The notes under the pieces were generated by a model. The model had not been told where the DNA came from. It saw only the letters and a list, made by a program, of their open reading frames with translations, and searched no databases. Positions 53,440 to 63,745 of a stretch of 64,000 nt of DNA are shown one piece after another; position 1 is the stretch's first letter; each line of letters opens with the position of its first letter. Origin of the DNA: Trichobilharzia regenti (lineage: Eukaryota; Platyhelminthes; Trematoda; Strigeidida; Schistosomatidae); assembly GCA_944472135.2 (NCBI GenBank), contig OX235263.1:22001379-22065378 (forward strand), read 5' to 3'. Position numbers and translations under genes: made by a program.

Positions 53440-53545
53440 GACTCTGATAAAATATAATTAAGCTTTAATTATTATACGGTATTACTAAGTGGATGATGTT
53501 TCGAGCAAAACGTCTTCCCAAATATCATATAAGATTACTCACAAA
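53440..53545 (-). mobile_element. PLE-type terminal repeat fragment
   Basis: The minus strand reads 'tttgctcgaaacatcatcca' then 'cttagtaataccgtataata', a diverged copy of the terminal motif described at 4.35 kb. Confidence 0.5.
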
Positions 53546-54044
53546 ACTTCCTAATTCCACATATGTATTTATACTCCCTCCATTCATACTAATGTTGAGT
53601 GACAGTGAAGTAAATCTGTGTATAAAGTGTGAATTACGTTAGATTTCAGTCAAGGCGTCATCCATTTAACAACGTTTTTTACGTGAGATCCTAGGTGGTA
53701 TCTGATCTACCTTTATTAATATGAAGAACATTGTGCAAGTACTGAATTTCTCCACATGTTGTATTGCAGTTTTACTTTGTTCTCCTTCTACACTTGTTGG
53801 TGGAATAAAATTTTTATAATGCGGCATACATAATACATATTTTCATTACATTACCTAAATAACTGCAGACAATGCTTGACTGTACAAGCATTCCATTGAA
53901 CCTTCTTTAACGTATGAGGTTGCGTAAGATCTAGGCGTCTATCTTAGTGTGTTGTGCTTTAGTAGTCGCAAATTTAAAGCACAGTTGTGCGTTAATTTTG
54001 CTTTGTGATTCCGCACAAATTGTCTTCATCAAATTAAATATTGA
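53546..54044. other. No gene seen
   Basis: AT-rich spacer. Confidence 0.45.
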
Positions 54045-54360
54045 TTTGTGACCAACCCTGGTTAGATAACTAGTGAAAACTAAGGAGTACTGGGTAGCTG
54101 TTGTGTCACCGTTTGCGACTCTTCATTAGTCTCCACCCAAGACCTTACGGTTACAAGGTGAGCTTATAAACCATCTAACTACTTGGAAGTGTTCTAATTG
54201 CCTGCCCATGAATCCCTTATTCTTCCTATTCACGATATGTACGGTTGAACTACCAGCAACTGTCACCAGCGATTAACTGTCTTCTTACCAAAAACAAGGT
54301 TGACTTCCATTGTTTATGACTTCTCACTACAACTCCTGGTAACTTTCTTTACTGAGCCAA
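54045..54360 (-). mobile_element. SINE family C, long but decayed
   Basis: Minus strand: 5' module ('taccaggagttgtagtgaga', 'gcgccg'-poor), head 'gtagttagatggtttataag', 'gtaaggtcttgggtggag' in place of the B box, decayed ribozyme ('aatgaagagtcgcaaac'), and tail 'actagttatctaaccagggt'. Confidence 0.6.
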
Positions 54361-55209
54361 TTACTACTGAGCAACAGATTATTTATTAATTGTTGCTTTA
54401 AAAGGATTTGAATTTCTATTTTAACACGGCATTTAAAATGAGGCCATGTTTACTATTATCAAATAGGTATCAGTAATTACAAATGTACGTATATATTTAT
54501 ACATACTCAGATTAACCTGGATAATGTTGATCAAGAGTAAAAAGATGAACAGATCATTATGATAAGAAGTGTGTACCTGAACAGGTTATATTTATTGTAG
54601 ATATATCACGTTTATTTACCTTTTGAGTTTTACAGTGATAAAGTTCAAGAAATTGTTAGCTAAGTAAAAGTTATACTAAAGGACAAAAGCAAAAACAAAC
54701 TATTCAAGGTCAACTTATGTTTACATTTGTTGCATGCAAGTCAAATGTTTACTGATAAACACAATAAAGAGGTCAACTGCACTTATCATGAAGTTACCAC
54801 TTCTTAAGCCAGTTAGCCTGCAATATAACCTGTTTGCAAAAAACAATTTCAGTTAGCTGAAATTCAGAATGAGTTTTCAGTAGCAATACTCATGACAGTC
54901 AAGGCTTATCATCATCAACATTATTGTCTTTGAACCTAAAACAAGCCACATATCTTATCACCTGATTAACAATGCACATGAATCAACCAGCAAGATTTTC
55001 AATATCACAGTTTACTATTTAATGAAATCACAGCTAATCCAACAAGTATGCGACAGATATTAAGGGAAGTAGAAACTGATGATGAGGATTTACAACAGCT
55101 AAGGGCTAGATACTCCACTGTCTGGCTTCACTGAAGCATCACTACTATCAATTCATGTACAATACTGTATATGAATGTTTGCGGTAGTAAGACTGATTGG
55201 GTAATAATT
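54361..55209. other. No gene seen
   Basis: AT-rich spacer. Confidence 0.45.
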
Positions 55210-55270
55210 GTAACAGCTTTATTCCAAATAGTACTTTTGGTACAAATATGGAATTTTCAGCATACAGAAT
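55210..55270 (-). mobile_element. SINE F tail only
   Basis: The minus strand gives 'gctgaaaattccatatttgt' then 'accaaaagtactatttgg', the last 50 or so bases of family F without a head. It could equally be a 5'-truncated copy of the LINE that donated the F tail. Confidence 0.5.
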
Positions 55271-55629
55271 TACTGTATTGCATCTAACTTTCTCATTACA
55301 GGGGAAATAATTAAAAAGAGATTTACATTTATAATACTATTAAAAGAGAATATGAATATAAAATTATTTTAAGTGAAAATACTAACGACAGTGTAACAGT
55401 GAATACAAAAATGAAGCCGTATACTTTGAGTTCCACATTAAGTTGATAATTCCCTGCCCTACACTTTTCTCGTTATATGAAATGTGTGATAAATAAGGTA
55501 TTGTAGGGTTTTATACCTAGTCGTTCTATAGTTGCTTCTAGTTCCCCCCACCTGATGAAATGCAAGGAAAGAGTTATGTATAGACAATATTCGCTAATTT
55601 CTTACATAAATCCATATGTCTATCTACAA
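55271..55629. other. No gene seen
   Basis: AT-rich spacer. Confidence 0.45.
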
Positions 55630-56110
55630 TAGTAAAAATGAGTTGGTATAGCGACACCCCACTTGCCCTACTGATGGCTTTTAGTACCCTTCTTAGTATG
55701 ACGAAGTCTTTCTTAAGTAGCCCGGGGAAGATTAAGAGGAAACAGTGAAGAAGGATAGGCAGAATAAAAGAATTAACTAACTAAGACAGTAGAGACTAAG
55801 TGAAACCAGATCATCTTAACCTCCTTACATAGAACGTCAAATGAAATATCTTTCTGGAAGCTAACATGATGTGTAAAGACCAGGAATGGGGATGTGAAAA
55901 TGCACAGTCCCAGGTACTTAACATTTAATGTAGTTTCAACTTCAGTGCCATCTAAGGTAGTGGAATCGTGCTAACTAACCAAATCATGTAAGTTGCGTTC
56001 ACGTCTGAAAGTGAAATTAGCCACCTGACATCTGAAAGGATTAAGCTTAAAAAAAGTTGACGAGAATTACTGTCTAATTTCTAATGAAAAGTCATTTATT
56101 TTGAAACAGT
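55630..56110 (-). pseudogene. CR1-clade LINE, RT C-terminal fragment
   Basis: The minus strand decodes across stops as 'LNPFRCQVANFTFRRERN' then a 'TLDGTEVETTLNVKYLGLC' block (the 'LGV'-type region after YVDD in CR1). A thumb region with 'LRRVLKAISRASGVSL'-like sequence follows near 55.66 kb. The YVDD motif itself is not included. Confidence 0.7.
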
Positions 56111-56934
56111 CTGATTGGAAATGCTACTTAAACTTCAAAACTTGAAGCCATATATATATATATCTTACTCGGAAAGCAAAGGAAAGAAGAAGACAATAGA
56201 AATTTACAAAATTCTTGAACATTTGTGATAACTGAAATTTCTATTTTATCAAAAATATGGTGTCACTGAATGAATACCACAAAGGATAAGAAATTTTCAC
56301 AGTATTTACCAAACCTTGAATGTACGCGCAGTCGTAAACGCATGGCCGCTAAACTTGTCAAATGAATCCCTTTCGAAGAGCCTTTACAGAACTGTAGCAC
56401 TGTCAGTTCCTGTCATCATTGCAGTCAGTTTATAATGAGTGATTAAAATAACATATCCTACGGTATTTATATTCGTATTTTACACAAGACACTTTTATTA
56501 TTTCAGTCCTAAGTTAGTTAGTATACAGTAATAGCGCATGTACTGAAATAGATCCTTACAGGCTTTTTACATAAGACTTCAAGTTTCAGAACTTACTCCA
56601 GTTGTGTCGTTTTTATGGGTTGGAATTGTCAGCCTCATGTTCCATATTCCTTTCTTTCAGGGATTACTACTGTCTGGTAAAATGAGTGAAGTTTAAGGGA
56701 GTGCATTGGTCAGGAATCGAACAAATACCTCCTACACAGTTGGATAACAGCTTATCTCTGAACCACACATTTAAAACTAATACCACCATATTAGGACATG
56801 CAATAATTTGATGAAGAATAAACATCAGAAGATGACAGAGAAAAGAATCAGAAGGCTTATTAATGACATCTCTTCCACGATTATATGATCAAATGCTGTA
56901 CAGTCTCATTTTTACAAAATAGGTTTACATTTTT
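56111..56934. other. No gene seen
   Basis: AT-rich, with a short (TA)n near 56153. Confidence 0.45.
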
Positions 56935-57175
56935 ATTATTGATTTTATTCCTATACATTCCCAGTGGAACACAAGGGACTTCAAGCTAAAGGTTTGAAGT
57001 TACGGTATCAGTGGATTTTATGGGATAGAGTTTCTATCTTCACGCCCAACCTTCCCTTTCTGCTAGTCTAGTTATCGGTTTAGCGAGGTTAAGGAGTACG
57101 TCGGCCAGGGATTGAACCCTGGACCAAATGAAGCGTAGTTGGTGAGCATTCTACTGCTGTGTCAGCGACGCTTAG
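56935..57175 (-). mobile_element. SINE family E, head well preserved
   Basis: Minus strand: 'gcgtcgctgacacagcagta', then B-box stem-loop 'ccagggttcaatccctgg' (a perfect T-arm-like hairpin), 'ccgacgtactccttaacctc', 'gggaaggttgggcgtgaaga', and tail 'gtgttccactgggaatgt' with AATAAA-rich end. Confidence 0.85.
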
Positions 57176-57319
57176 ATTTATATATTTACAGTTATTATCG
57201 AATAAAACATAATAACAAAGAGAGATTTAGGAAAATAATAACTCTTAACATGATATGGAAGTTTGAAGGTGTAGATATAGATCACATAGGACATAGAAAG
57301 ATAATTATACAGGAATGGA

Positions 57320-57490
57320 AAACTGTTGCACAACTGCTGCACTGGGTGACGCGGGTTCGAATCTCAGAAGGGACATGAGTTCCTTCAAGGTTGCAGATAC
57401 GCCTTGCTTATGAGTGACAACTAACACGAAACCTAGGTCCAAGGCTTCCTGCCAATTGCTTCCAACCATCAAAACTCATTAAATCAGTGT
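57320..57490 (+). mobile_element. SINE family B, head to ribozyme
   Basis: Plus strand: 'ctgggtgacgcgggttcgaa' (B box), 'gacatgagttccttcaaggt', 'tgcagatacgccttg', the ribozyme, and 'ttcctgccaattgcttccaa'. The tail is cut at about 57490. Confidence 0.8.
57401..57445 (+). ncRNA. Hammerhead ribozyme, family B, reference copy for stems
   Basis: Stem I GCCTTG/CAAGGC (6 of 6), stem III the exact palindrome ACCTAGGT, GAAA and the GTC triplet are all perfect. The core is CTTATGA (G5 is T). Stem II is reduced to GTG/CAC with loop ACAACTAA. One core change probably inactivates it. Confidence 0.8.
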
Positions 57491-57574
57491 GTTGCATAAC
57501 CTGTCAAATAGATTATGACGGAGACACGTGTCAGCCTAATGAGCGTAGAAACAAACCACCTCATTATTTACACA

Positions 57575-57765
57575 CGAATGGGAAACGAGAATTTGGTCAT
57601 CAGTGCAAAAGTGACATATAGGGGGAGGTCATGTGAGGAGAAGATGAAAGCATGTGGACAAACGTGGAGCCAGATGAAAACGTTGGCAGGAAACCGAACG
57701 CAGTGGAGACGTGTGGCTTAAACCCTATATTCCTCTAGGAACTAAAGGACGCAATAATAATAGCA
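57575..57765 (+). pseudogene. RTE-clade LINE, 3' end fragment
   Basis: Decodes as 'GNENLVISAKVTYRGRSCEE', 'KMKACGQTWSQMKTLAGNRT' and 'QWRRVA' before a stop. The tail 'atattcctctaggaactaaa' plus AATAATA shows a perfect hairpin. Strongly 5'-truncated. Confidence 0.85.
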
Positions 57766-57779
57766 ATAGTGATCAAACA

Positions 57780-58020
57780 CTGCGTCGGTGGGGTAGCGGT
57801 TAGGACGCTCGCCGATCATGCACATGGTCCGGGGTTCCACCCCCGGTCACCAACGCACTCATTTACCTCGCTAAGCCAGAAATAATGCTGGTAAAGAGGA
57901 AAGGTTGGGCATGAGGCTAGCAACTCCATCCTGTAAAAATTAAACACTGCTACAGAAACTTCAAGGCGCTAGCTTGAAGCCCTATGTCCCACTGGGGAAC
58001 GTGAAGGAAAGAAATAGTAA
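57780..58020 (+). mobile_element. SINE family E, tRNA-like head nearly complete
   Basis: The head 57782-57857 resembles a tRNA of the Glu/Asp type. An acceptor-like GCGTCGG pairs with CCAACGC (one mismatch). The A box is 'tggggtagcggttaggacgc', and the T arm 'ccggggttccacccccgg' is a perfect stem. No good anticodon arm. The body and RTE-like tail ('gaagccctatgtcccactgg') follow. Confidence 0.85.
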
Positions 58021-58739
58021 TCAAACACATTAAAGATGATAACATTTCGCATAGTCAATACTTACAAGGTTATGGTTGTCGTCCTTTTATATTTGTTAAA
58101 ATGTATTCCTTAGAAGATCCACGAGATTAATAAGACAGATAGTCATAGAGATAAGTTCCATATATATTATTTTTCTCAATGTTTATAACAAGTATAGGCC
58201 AGTTTTATGTTGAATGTTTCTTATTGATCATGCATACATTCCATAGTGAGTATGAAATACTTTTGACCTTTAATGTACAGAATTCATCTGAATAAAAATG
58301 TGTACATATGGCAAAATTTATTTTATTACAGGTTTTCACTTTGTTGACATCTGATTGGTTAAGTAAAACAGTGCATTGTGATTGGTCGATTTCATTTTGG
58401 CGTTGAGTTTCGCCACTTTATTTTGACAACTAAACAATCTGTACCAGGATTTAACAGTTGGTTAATATATCTCACTAGTTCATCATAAATAAAAAAAAAT
58501 TGATACAAAGCCTTACTTACAATTATTACAGTGATGTTAGTACTAGACAATATTTTAAAAATGTATTTCCAAGTTCTATGAAAATGTCTTACTGATCTAC
58601 GATTCTGACTGACTGACTGAGTTGGAACGTGGAACTTTGCATAAAAGTGAAACAATCCAAGTTGTCACACTCCATGTAGTGAACAAATGTCGAAGTAAAA
58701 AAAAGAAGTAATACAAAGAACTAATCTGCTCTAAACACG
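58021..58739. other. No gene seen
   Basis: AT-rich. The frame at 58392-58655 (-) has no recognised motif. Confidence 0.45.
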
Positions 58740-59065
58740 AAGTTACCAGGGGTTCTGGCGAGATGTCATCACCAGTGCAGCCATTAACTCAGGTAAGAGG
58801 ACAGTCACCCACCTAAGAAATTAGCTGATAGCTGCTATTTCGCAGGAGTTAGAATTCATTGGCACTGGGGTCGATTCCAGCAACTGATGATATAGGGGTT
58901 CGCTTTATAACCGGAAGGTCGCGGGTTTGAACATCAATGGGTGCGTACTACTACTGGAGAGATCCAAACTGGAAGGAAAATGCTATCCAATACTCAATAA
59001 CTTTCAGTAGTTCTCTAAATGATGTCACTTTGGGGCCGAACCTGTTACCCGGGTGAAATCTCAGC
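58740..59065 (+). mobile_element. SINE family C, long, decayed
   Basis: Includes the 5' module ('ttaccaggggttctggcgag', 'caggagttagaattca'), head 'ggggttcgctttataaccgg', B box 'cgggtttgaacatcaa', ribozyme relic (58950-58996; core lost), and tail 'agttctctaaatgatgtcac'. Confidence 0.65.
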
Positions 59066-59324
59066 CAGCTAACGCTTGAAAAGAGGGATTCAAAATAACT
59101 ACAACTAGGAAAAATATTAGTGAGCAGAGCATTAAGATTTTTGAGGGCGGTCTTGCGTTATGTTACCCACAGTCTCCGGTCAATGGTTCCCAAAATGCTG
59201 AAGACATATGAAATTCACTGTCAGACATTAAAAAAATATACTAACCAAAAGCAAAGGACTCTGTTAAAGCCGTATTTTTAATCAAAAGAAGTTACATATT
59301 GTATATAGTCAGACTATTACGTCC

Positions 59325-59460
59325 AGTTCTATTCCATATCTTCTCATTTCTGTGGCTACCTTGACAGCCGTTCCAGTTCCGTACATTGTACGAACATTCC
59401 ACATCCCCATCCTTATTTTTGCTTTCATCGAAACAAGGCACATCGGCTGACTGACTTTCC
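59325..59460 (-). pseudogene. RTE-clade LINE, start of the apurinic-type endonuclease
   Basis: The minus frame reads 'KIRMGMWNVRTMYGTGTAVK' and 'VATEMRRYGIELDVI'. This is the N-terminal WNVRT block of RTE endonucleases, the enzyme that nicks the target. It is the only N-terminal RTE piece in the window. It stops after about 45 residues. The C-terminal RTE fragment at 59675 is on the opposite strand. Confidence 0.75.
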
Positions 59461-59539
59461 GAAGGCTTTCACCAGCCTGCGTCATTTTGCTTCCCCGATT
59501 CCAGAGAAAAATAATGTTATTGTTTAAAATATTTCTGCG

Positions 59540-59675
59540 TTGAAGTTTCAGTAGCAATTCGGTTAAGTTTTGGGGGTGAAGTTGCTAGTACCACGCCCCA
59601 ACCCTCCCTTTTTATCCGGGCTTGGGACCGGCTAGAAAATTAGCGAGCTAGTAATCTAGGCGAGGTCAAGTCACT
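59540..59675 (-). mobile_element. SINE family E fragment
   Basis: Minus-strand 'cgcctagattactagctcgc', 'ataaaaagggagggttgggg', 'gtagcaacttcaccccc' and 'ctgaaacttcaacgc'. The head is reduced, and the tail is cut where it meets 59540. Confidence 0.6.
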
Positions 59676-60205
59676 CAGCATCAACAACAAAATTCAGTCG
59701 GATTTTCAATACAAACGTAAAGTCAGTCAGTTCTTCTATACGGAACGGATCAGAAACTTGGCGGGCGGGTCACAAAGAATATTTCCAACAGCCTGTTGCA
59801 GACCTTCATCAACCGACAACTGTCTTCGCTCTATACTGAATATCAGATGGCCGGGCCGGAAAGAATCACCCACTATGGGAAACTATGGGAACGAACAAAA
59901 CAAGAACCTATCGCCCAACAAATATTCAGGAGAAGTGGATGGAGATGGATTGGACACCCGCTAAGGAGGCATCGCACTATGTGATATCGCGCGCGCGTCA
60001 GGCCACTGCTCGTGTGGAACCCGAAAGGGAAGCGGCGAGTGGGACGTCAGTGCAAGGGTGACATGGTGGAGATTGTGTGTAGAGGAGTTGAAAGAGTATA
60101 GACTAACATGGATGCAGGTGAAAAGTACAGCAGAAGATAGAAGCCAGTGGAGACGTGTAGCTGAAGCCTTATTTTCCACTAGGAACCCAAGGGAACAACA
60201 ATGAT
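59675..60205 (+). pseudogene. RTE-clade LINE, 3' fragment
   Basis: Starts in 'QHQQQNSVGFSIQT'-like sequence. The frame 59758-59964 includes 'RSILNIRWPGRKESP' and 'SPNKYSGEVDGDG'. It continues 'DIARARQATARVEPEREAAS'-like and 'RRSVEELKEYRLTWMQVKST', then the tail 'tttccactaggaacccaagg' and AACAATGATG. Same subfamily as the 48.9-kb copy. Confidence 0.87.
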
Positions 60206-60239
60206 GAGATTATGTCAACAGCGCTTTTCCAGAAAACAT

Positions 60240-60760
60240 ATTTCGTTCCGGCATGGGCCTCCTTTGTTAAATGCGCCTGTTGCAGGAGAAAATGAGCGCA
60301 AGTTTTTTACTTTCCTGAGTGAAATCAGTCTTTTGCTGCCTTACTTTCTGAGATCCGTCTCCCCAAGTGACGTCTTATCCTTGTTTTGCTTTCGTTCTGG
60401 CGACGCTAATTTTGTTAAGTCGATTGACACACTAGCCGTTTCAAAACCTGTTACTTCTGAGATAGATTGTAGCAAGGTCAATATATATTTTTACCACAAA
60501 TTAGCCAGTCATCCTTATCAAATACCCCCAAGCTAAATCTCTGCAAATGTCGGATTTGTAACTTCTCATTAAGAGGAAAAAAAATCCTGTATGAAAATGT
60601 TTGTTGTTATGATTCTTCTAACATAGAGAGTATAAAAAAGTATCCTGAGTTAAAACTTTCTTCTGATATTTGCTGACTGTCTCTCATCCTCTTGATTTCT
60701 CTTATAATATTTCGACTTACTTTGTACTTTACAAGTCTAGACATTCTGTTGTAACTCAAT
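60240..60760 (+). pseudogene. CR1-clade LINE, RT fragment
   Basis: The frame 60201-60536 contains 'DANFVKSIDTLAVSKPV' where CR1 has 'FVKFVDDLTVSLPV'; the catalytic Asp pair is lost (SIDT). Downstream 'SLKLNPSKCRICNFSLRGKK'-like sequence is visible in another frame (60520-60580). Fragment of the RT palm only. Confidence 0.7.
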
Positions 60761-60954
60761 CTCTACTTCTCTACTTTTCCACTTCCCTCATATTGCCTAT
60801 TTTACCTTATCGGGTTGCTTAAAATCCAGCATGTTATATTGTGAAAATCTTCATCAGCAGGGTAAATGGTGCATCCTTAAGTCGACGCAATGACATTATC
60901 GTTGAAAATATTCAATTTTTGCAAAAAAATTAGCTACAGACATTTCACGTTTGA

Positions 60955-61270
60955 CCAAGGATTGATATTAGCTAAAGAATCGTTGAAAACCAATCAGGAG
61001 TACTGAACACCTGTTTCATCCTAGTCGAAAGTACGTACCCACTGAGTTTGAATCCAGGACCTTCTAGGTAAAAGGCATGATCGTAAAACATTCAGCCACT
61101 GGGACCCAACTCATCCCATGAACTCTAACATCTGCAAAGTCGTGATTTTGGCGCGACTACCAATCCGTGTCATTGGCGAGTATTTGCTTGCACATCCGAT
61201 CGAGTGAACCCCACTGGTCATGGCTTCCACCACAACTGCAGGCAACTCGTTCCTTGACCCCGACAGGGAT
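60955..61270 (-). mobile_element. SINE family C, long, decayed
   Basis: Minus strand: 5' module ('caaatactcgccaatgacac', 'gttagagttcatggg'), head 'gtggctgaatgttttacgat', B box 'tggattcaaactc', a ribozyme missing core and part of stem II, and tail 'gattggttttcaacgattct'. Confidence 0.65.
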
Positions 61271-61384
61271 CAAACAAGACCCAGCAGTATGAAGTTATGA
61301 GACGCTCTAATAGGAAGTCACGACAAACAGGGTCCACTATGTTAAGCGGAAGGACAAATACACTGGTTGACCGTTTCACTATAG

Positions 61385-61580
61385 ATCTCTAATCTGCAGA
61401 ACTCTCAGAGGCCCAATGTTCAGTGGGTTCATCCTGTAAACTGAAGGTCCTGGTTTCGATCCTTTGTGGGGTCATTATTGCGTTCCAATGAAGAGTCCCA
61501 CACAAGGAGAAAACAACTGTCCACTACTCCAAAATTTTTGATGGTTCTCTAGCCGAAGTCAATGCATGATCAATTTTGAA
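61385..61580 (+). mobile_element. SINE family C, decayed
   Basis: Plus strand: 'ggcccaatgttcagtgggtt' head, B box 'tggtttcgatcctttg', a ribozyme relic (61474-61520) with 'atgaagagtccc' and 'gaaaacaactgtcc', and tail 'tggttctctagccgaagtca'. Confidence 0.65.
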
Positions 61581-62799
61581 ATCAAACGAATACTGAAGAC
61601 ACTTTATTTGGCATAGATTTTTATTTTGAGAAAGAAACCTTAAGCATGAAGATAGTCATTTATTTTACAACAGCTAAATAAGTGGCTATTTTTATTCTTC
61701 TCTATAATTATTATGAATTTGTTGATATACCTGTAATTTGTGGATCGCTTATCATTATTATTATTATTATTACTGCGAACATCAAAGAGCTCTGTAATTA
61801 TTATCTCGTTATGGATGTAGTGCAAGGAGAAATTTAAGCATGATATTGTTTTATATTTCGAGATTTTTACAATACAACACAAATAATATTAGGTATTATT
61901 ATTATTTTTTTGATGCAATGCCTGATTGGTAACTTGTTTTGCTTGAAACATGATTGTTCTATAGTTGATCTTTTGTGATTTCTTCGGGTTCACCCATGAT
62001 CCGTCCGTTCTTGTGTTCTATAGTTTCCAATGACCTTTTCAGCTGCACTCAGTTAGTTAAGAAATGAACCTTGGAAATTGTTGCAGTGTCCACTAAATCA
62101 ACAATGTGGAAATAAGAATTTTTTTGAACTGTCTAGTGGCCTGCTTAAAACTTGGATTGTCGAGAGCCTTCATCATTATATTGCATATAATTTCGCGTGT
62201 TCACAATCCTTTAATCTATAGAAAAATGACTACTGATTGTGTTGTTTACTCTCACGAGTATTTAAAACGCTTACAACCTCCTGATTTGCAAGTTTCTACA
62301 AAACTTGGAAAGAAACATAGCCGTGGGTGGCAACATACCCAATACATGAGATATCTTTTCCTGACATTTTAATTGTGAACTGTTATTCCAGAGAAAATAA
62401 AACTAACTAGCTGAAGTTTCGAATCTTTCAATCATATCTTCAGACCGTGAATTGTACTTATGCACTTTTTAAAATTGAATTTCAGTCGGATGTCGTGCAT
62501 TTTTCCGATAAATCAAAGGAGAAATATCATAATGGATTGATGTAAGCTTCAGACGACCTTGCGCTATGCAATCTAATATCAATTTACTGTTTTACTTGGA
62601 AAAGCCGGACGAAAAGATTATATCATGCAAACAAGTTTGATAAGAATTCTGCACTTTATATAGACACTGCCCAAAATATCGTTTACTCTTCATACATTCA
62701 GTAAGATAGACTTTAGTTTAGCAGTGATAAGCACTGCGGCCACCTCACTATAAGAAATGTAGTTTAAATTAAGTGCAGTGGTATAATAAGGTGAGCAAT
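61581..62799. other. No gene recognised
   Basis: An 88-codon frame at 62106-62372 (+) has no known motif. The region is otherwise AT-rich with ATT runs near 61750 and 61890. Confidence 0.4.
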
Positions 62800-63345
62800 A
62801 TTTAGGTTAGACGTTGAGTACCAGGTAAGGAGGGAAAACCAGTCGACTAGGTCGCGAATTTACACTGATTGAGATAGTTAGGACATGTGTTGTGTATGGA
62901 TAGCCATAGATCGCGTTTGTCGATGAGCAGTGTTAGTTGATATAGGATTGATCAGGTTGGAAAAGAGCCAGTGGTGGGCAAACCAGAAACACGACATAAG
63001 TAAATTAGTTCCACAACACTTAGTTTAAACCAGCCATGAAAAGAGGTATAGACTGGCTGGCTGTTGGGTTAAGATTCTCGCTATGGCAAGAATTAATGGC
63101 GGCTGGAAACTATTGGTGGTATAGCTCAAAATCTTTGTCAATGGCTGGCGCAGATGTAACCACTTCTTGAGATTTATATATACCGAAAAAATGTTGTTCT
63201 TCCATATTATTATTATCCCTCACGATTCCGTTTATTACCTCTCTTTTGAATCTCTTTCTACTCTCTTCTCTTGCTTTGTAAGCTATAAGGAGGGAGTTTA
63301 GCAACTCGAACCTCTGCACATCTGTGCAAAGTTCTACGTTGAAAA
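62800..63345 (+). pseudogene. LINE C-terminal end and untranslated tail (second RTE-like family)
   Basis: Around 62865-62985, broken frames give 'DWLRWLGHVLRM'-like pieces ('IEIVRTCVVYG') and 'GWKRASGGQTRNTT'. This is the C-terminal pattern found after many LINE reverse transcriptases. The following sequence ('ttaatggcggctggaaacta', 'cctctgcacatctgtgcaaa') would be its 3' end. Identification rests on this short pattern only. Confidence 0.45.
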
Positions 63346-63559
63346 CAGCCAGTTAGTCAGTCAGCAGTGGCAACCATGCGTTGTTCCAGTTGTAGTGAAG
63401 GTCAAATACACGAGCGCCGAATTTTCAACATAACGATTCAGCATAAATATGAGTACTTTCCACATTTTAATTTCATACAGATTGATAATTAAATCAACTA
63501 CTCTAAATTGATTAATTGAATACTTGATTATGTACAACATGAGCTTAGAAATACGTGTT

Positions 63560-63745
63560 ACAGGAATGTTTCACCTTCTGTCCACACGGGCGTTTGGAAA
63601 CTTACGCTACCCCTACGACAAATAGGAGAGAATAAAGAAGTCGTGTGATTATAATCGATATGATTTTGAACAATAAATTGTGTTCTAATCGTCATCCAGT
63701 AAATAATACTGCTTGACTGTGTGATATATCTAATAAACAAACTGA
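63560..63745 (+). mobile_element. PLE-type terminal repeat
   Basis: Contains 'gatatgattttgaacaataa', 'attgtgttctaatcgtcatc', 'cagtaaataatactg' and 'tgtgtgatatatc'. It matches the 43.54-43.70 kb copy, including the preceding 'ctacgacaaata' block. Confidence 0.55.

Noticed and set aside
57782..57857. Possible functional tRNA gene
   Set aside because: The A box, T arm and most of an acceptor stem are present, but no proper anticodon arm is visible and the sequence runs directly into SINE E body and tail, so it is a SINE head.
62106..62372. 88-codon plus-strand frame as a small secreted or membrane protein
   Set aside because: The hydrophobic segment could suggest it, but there is no supporting motif, repeat relation or splice context.
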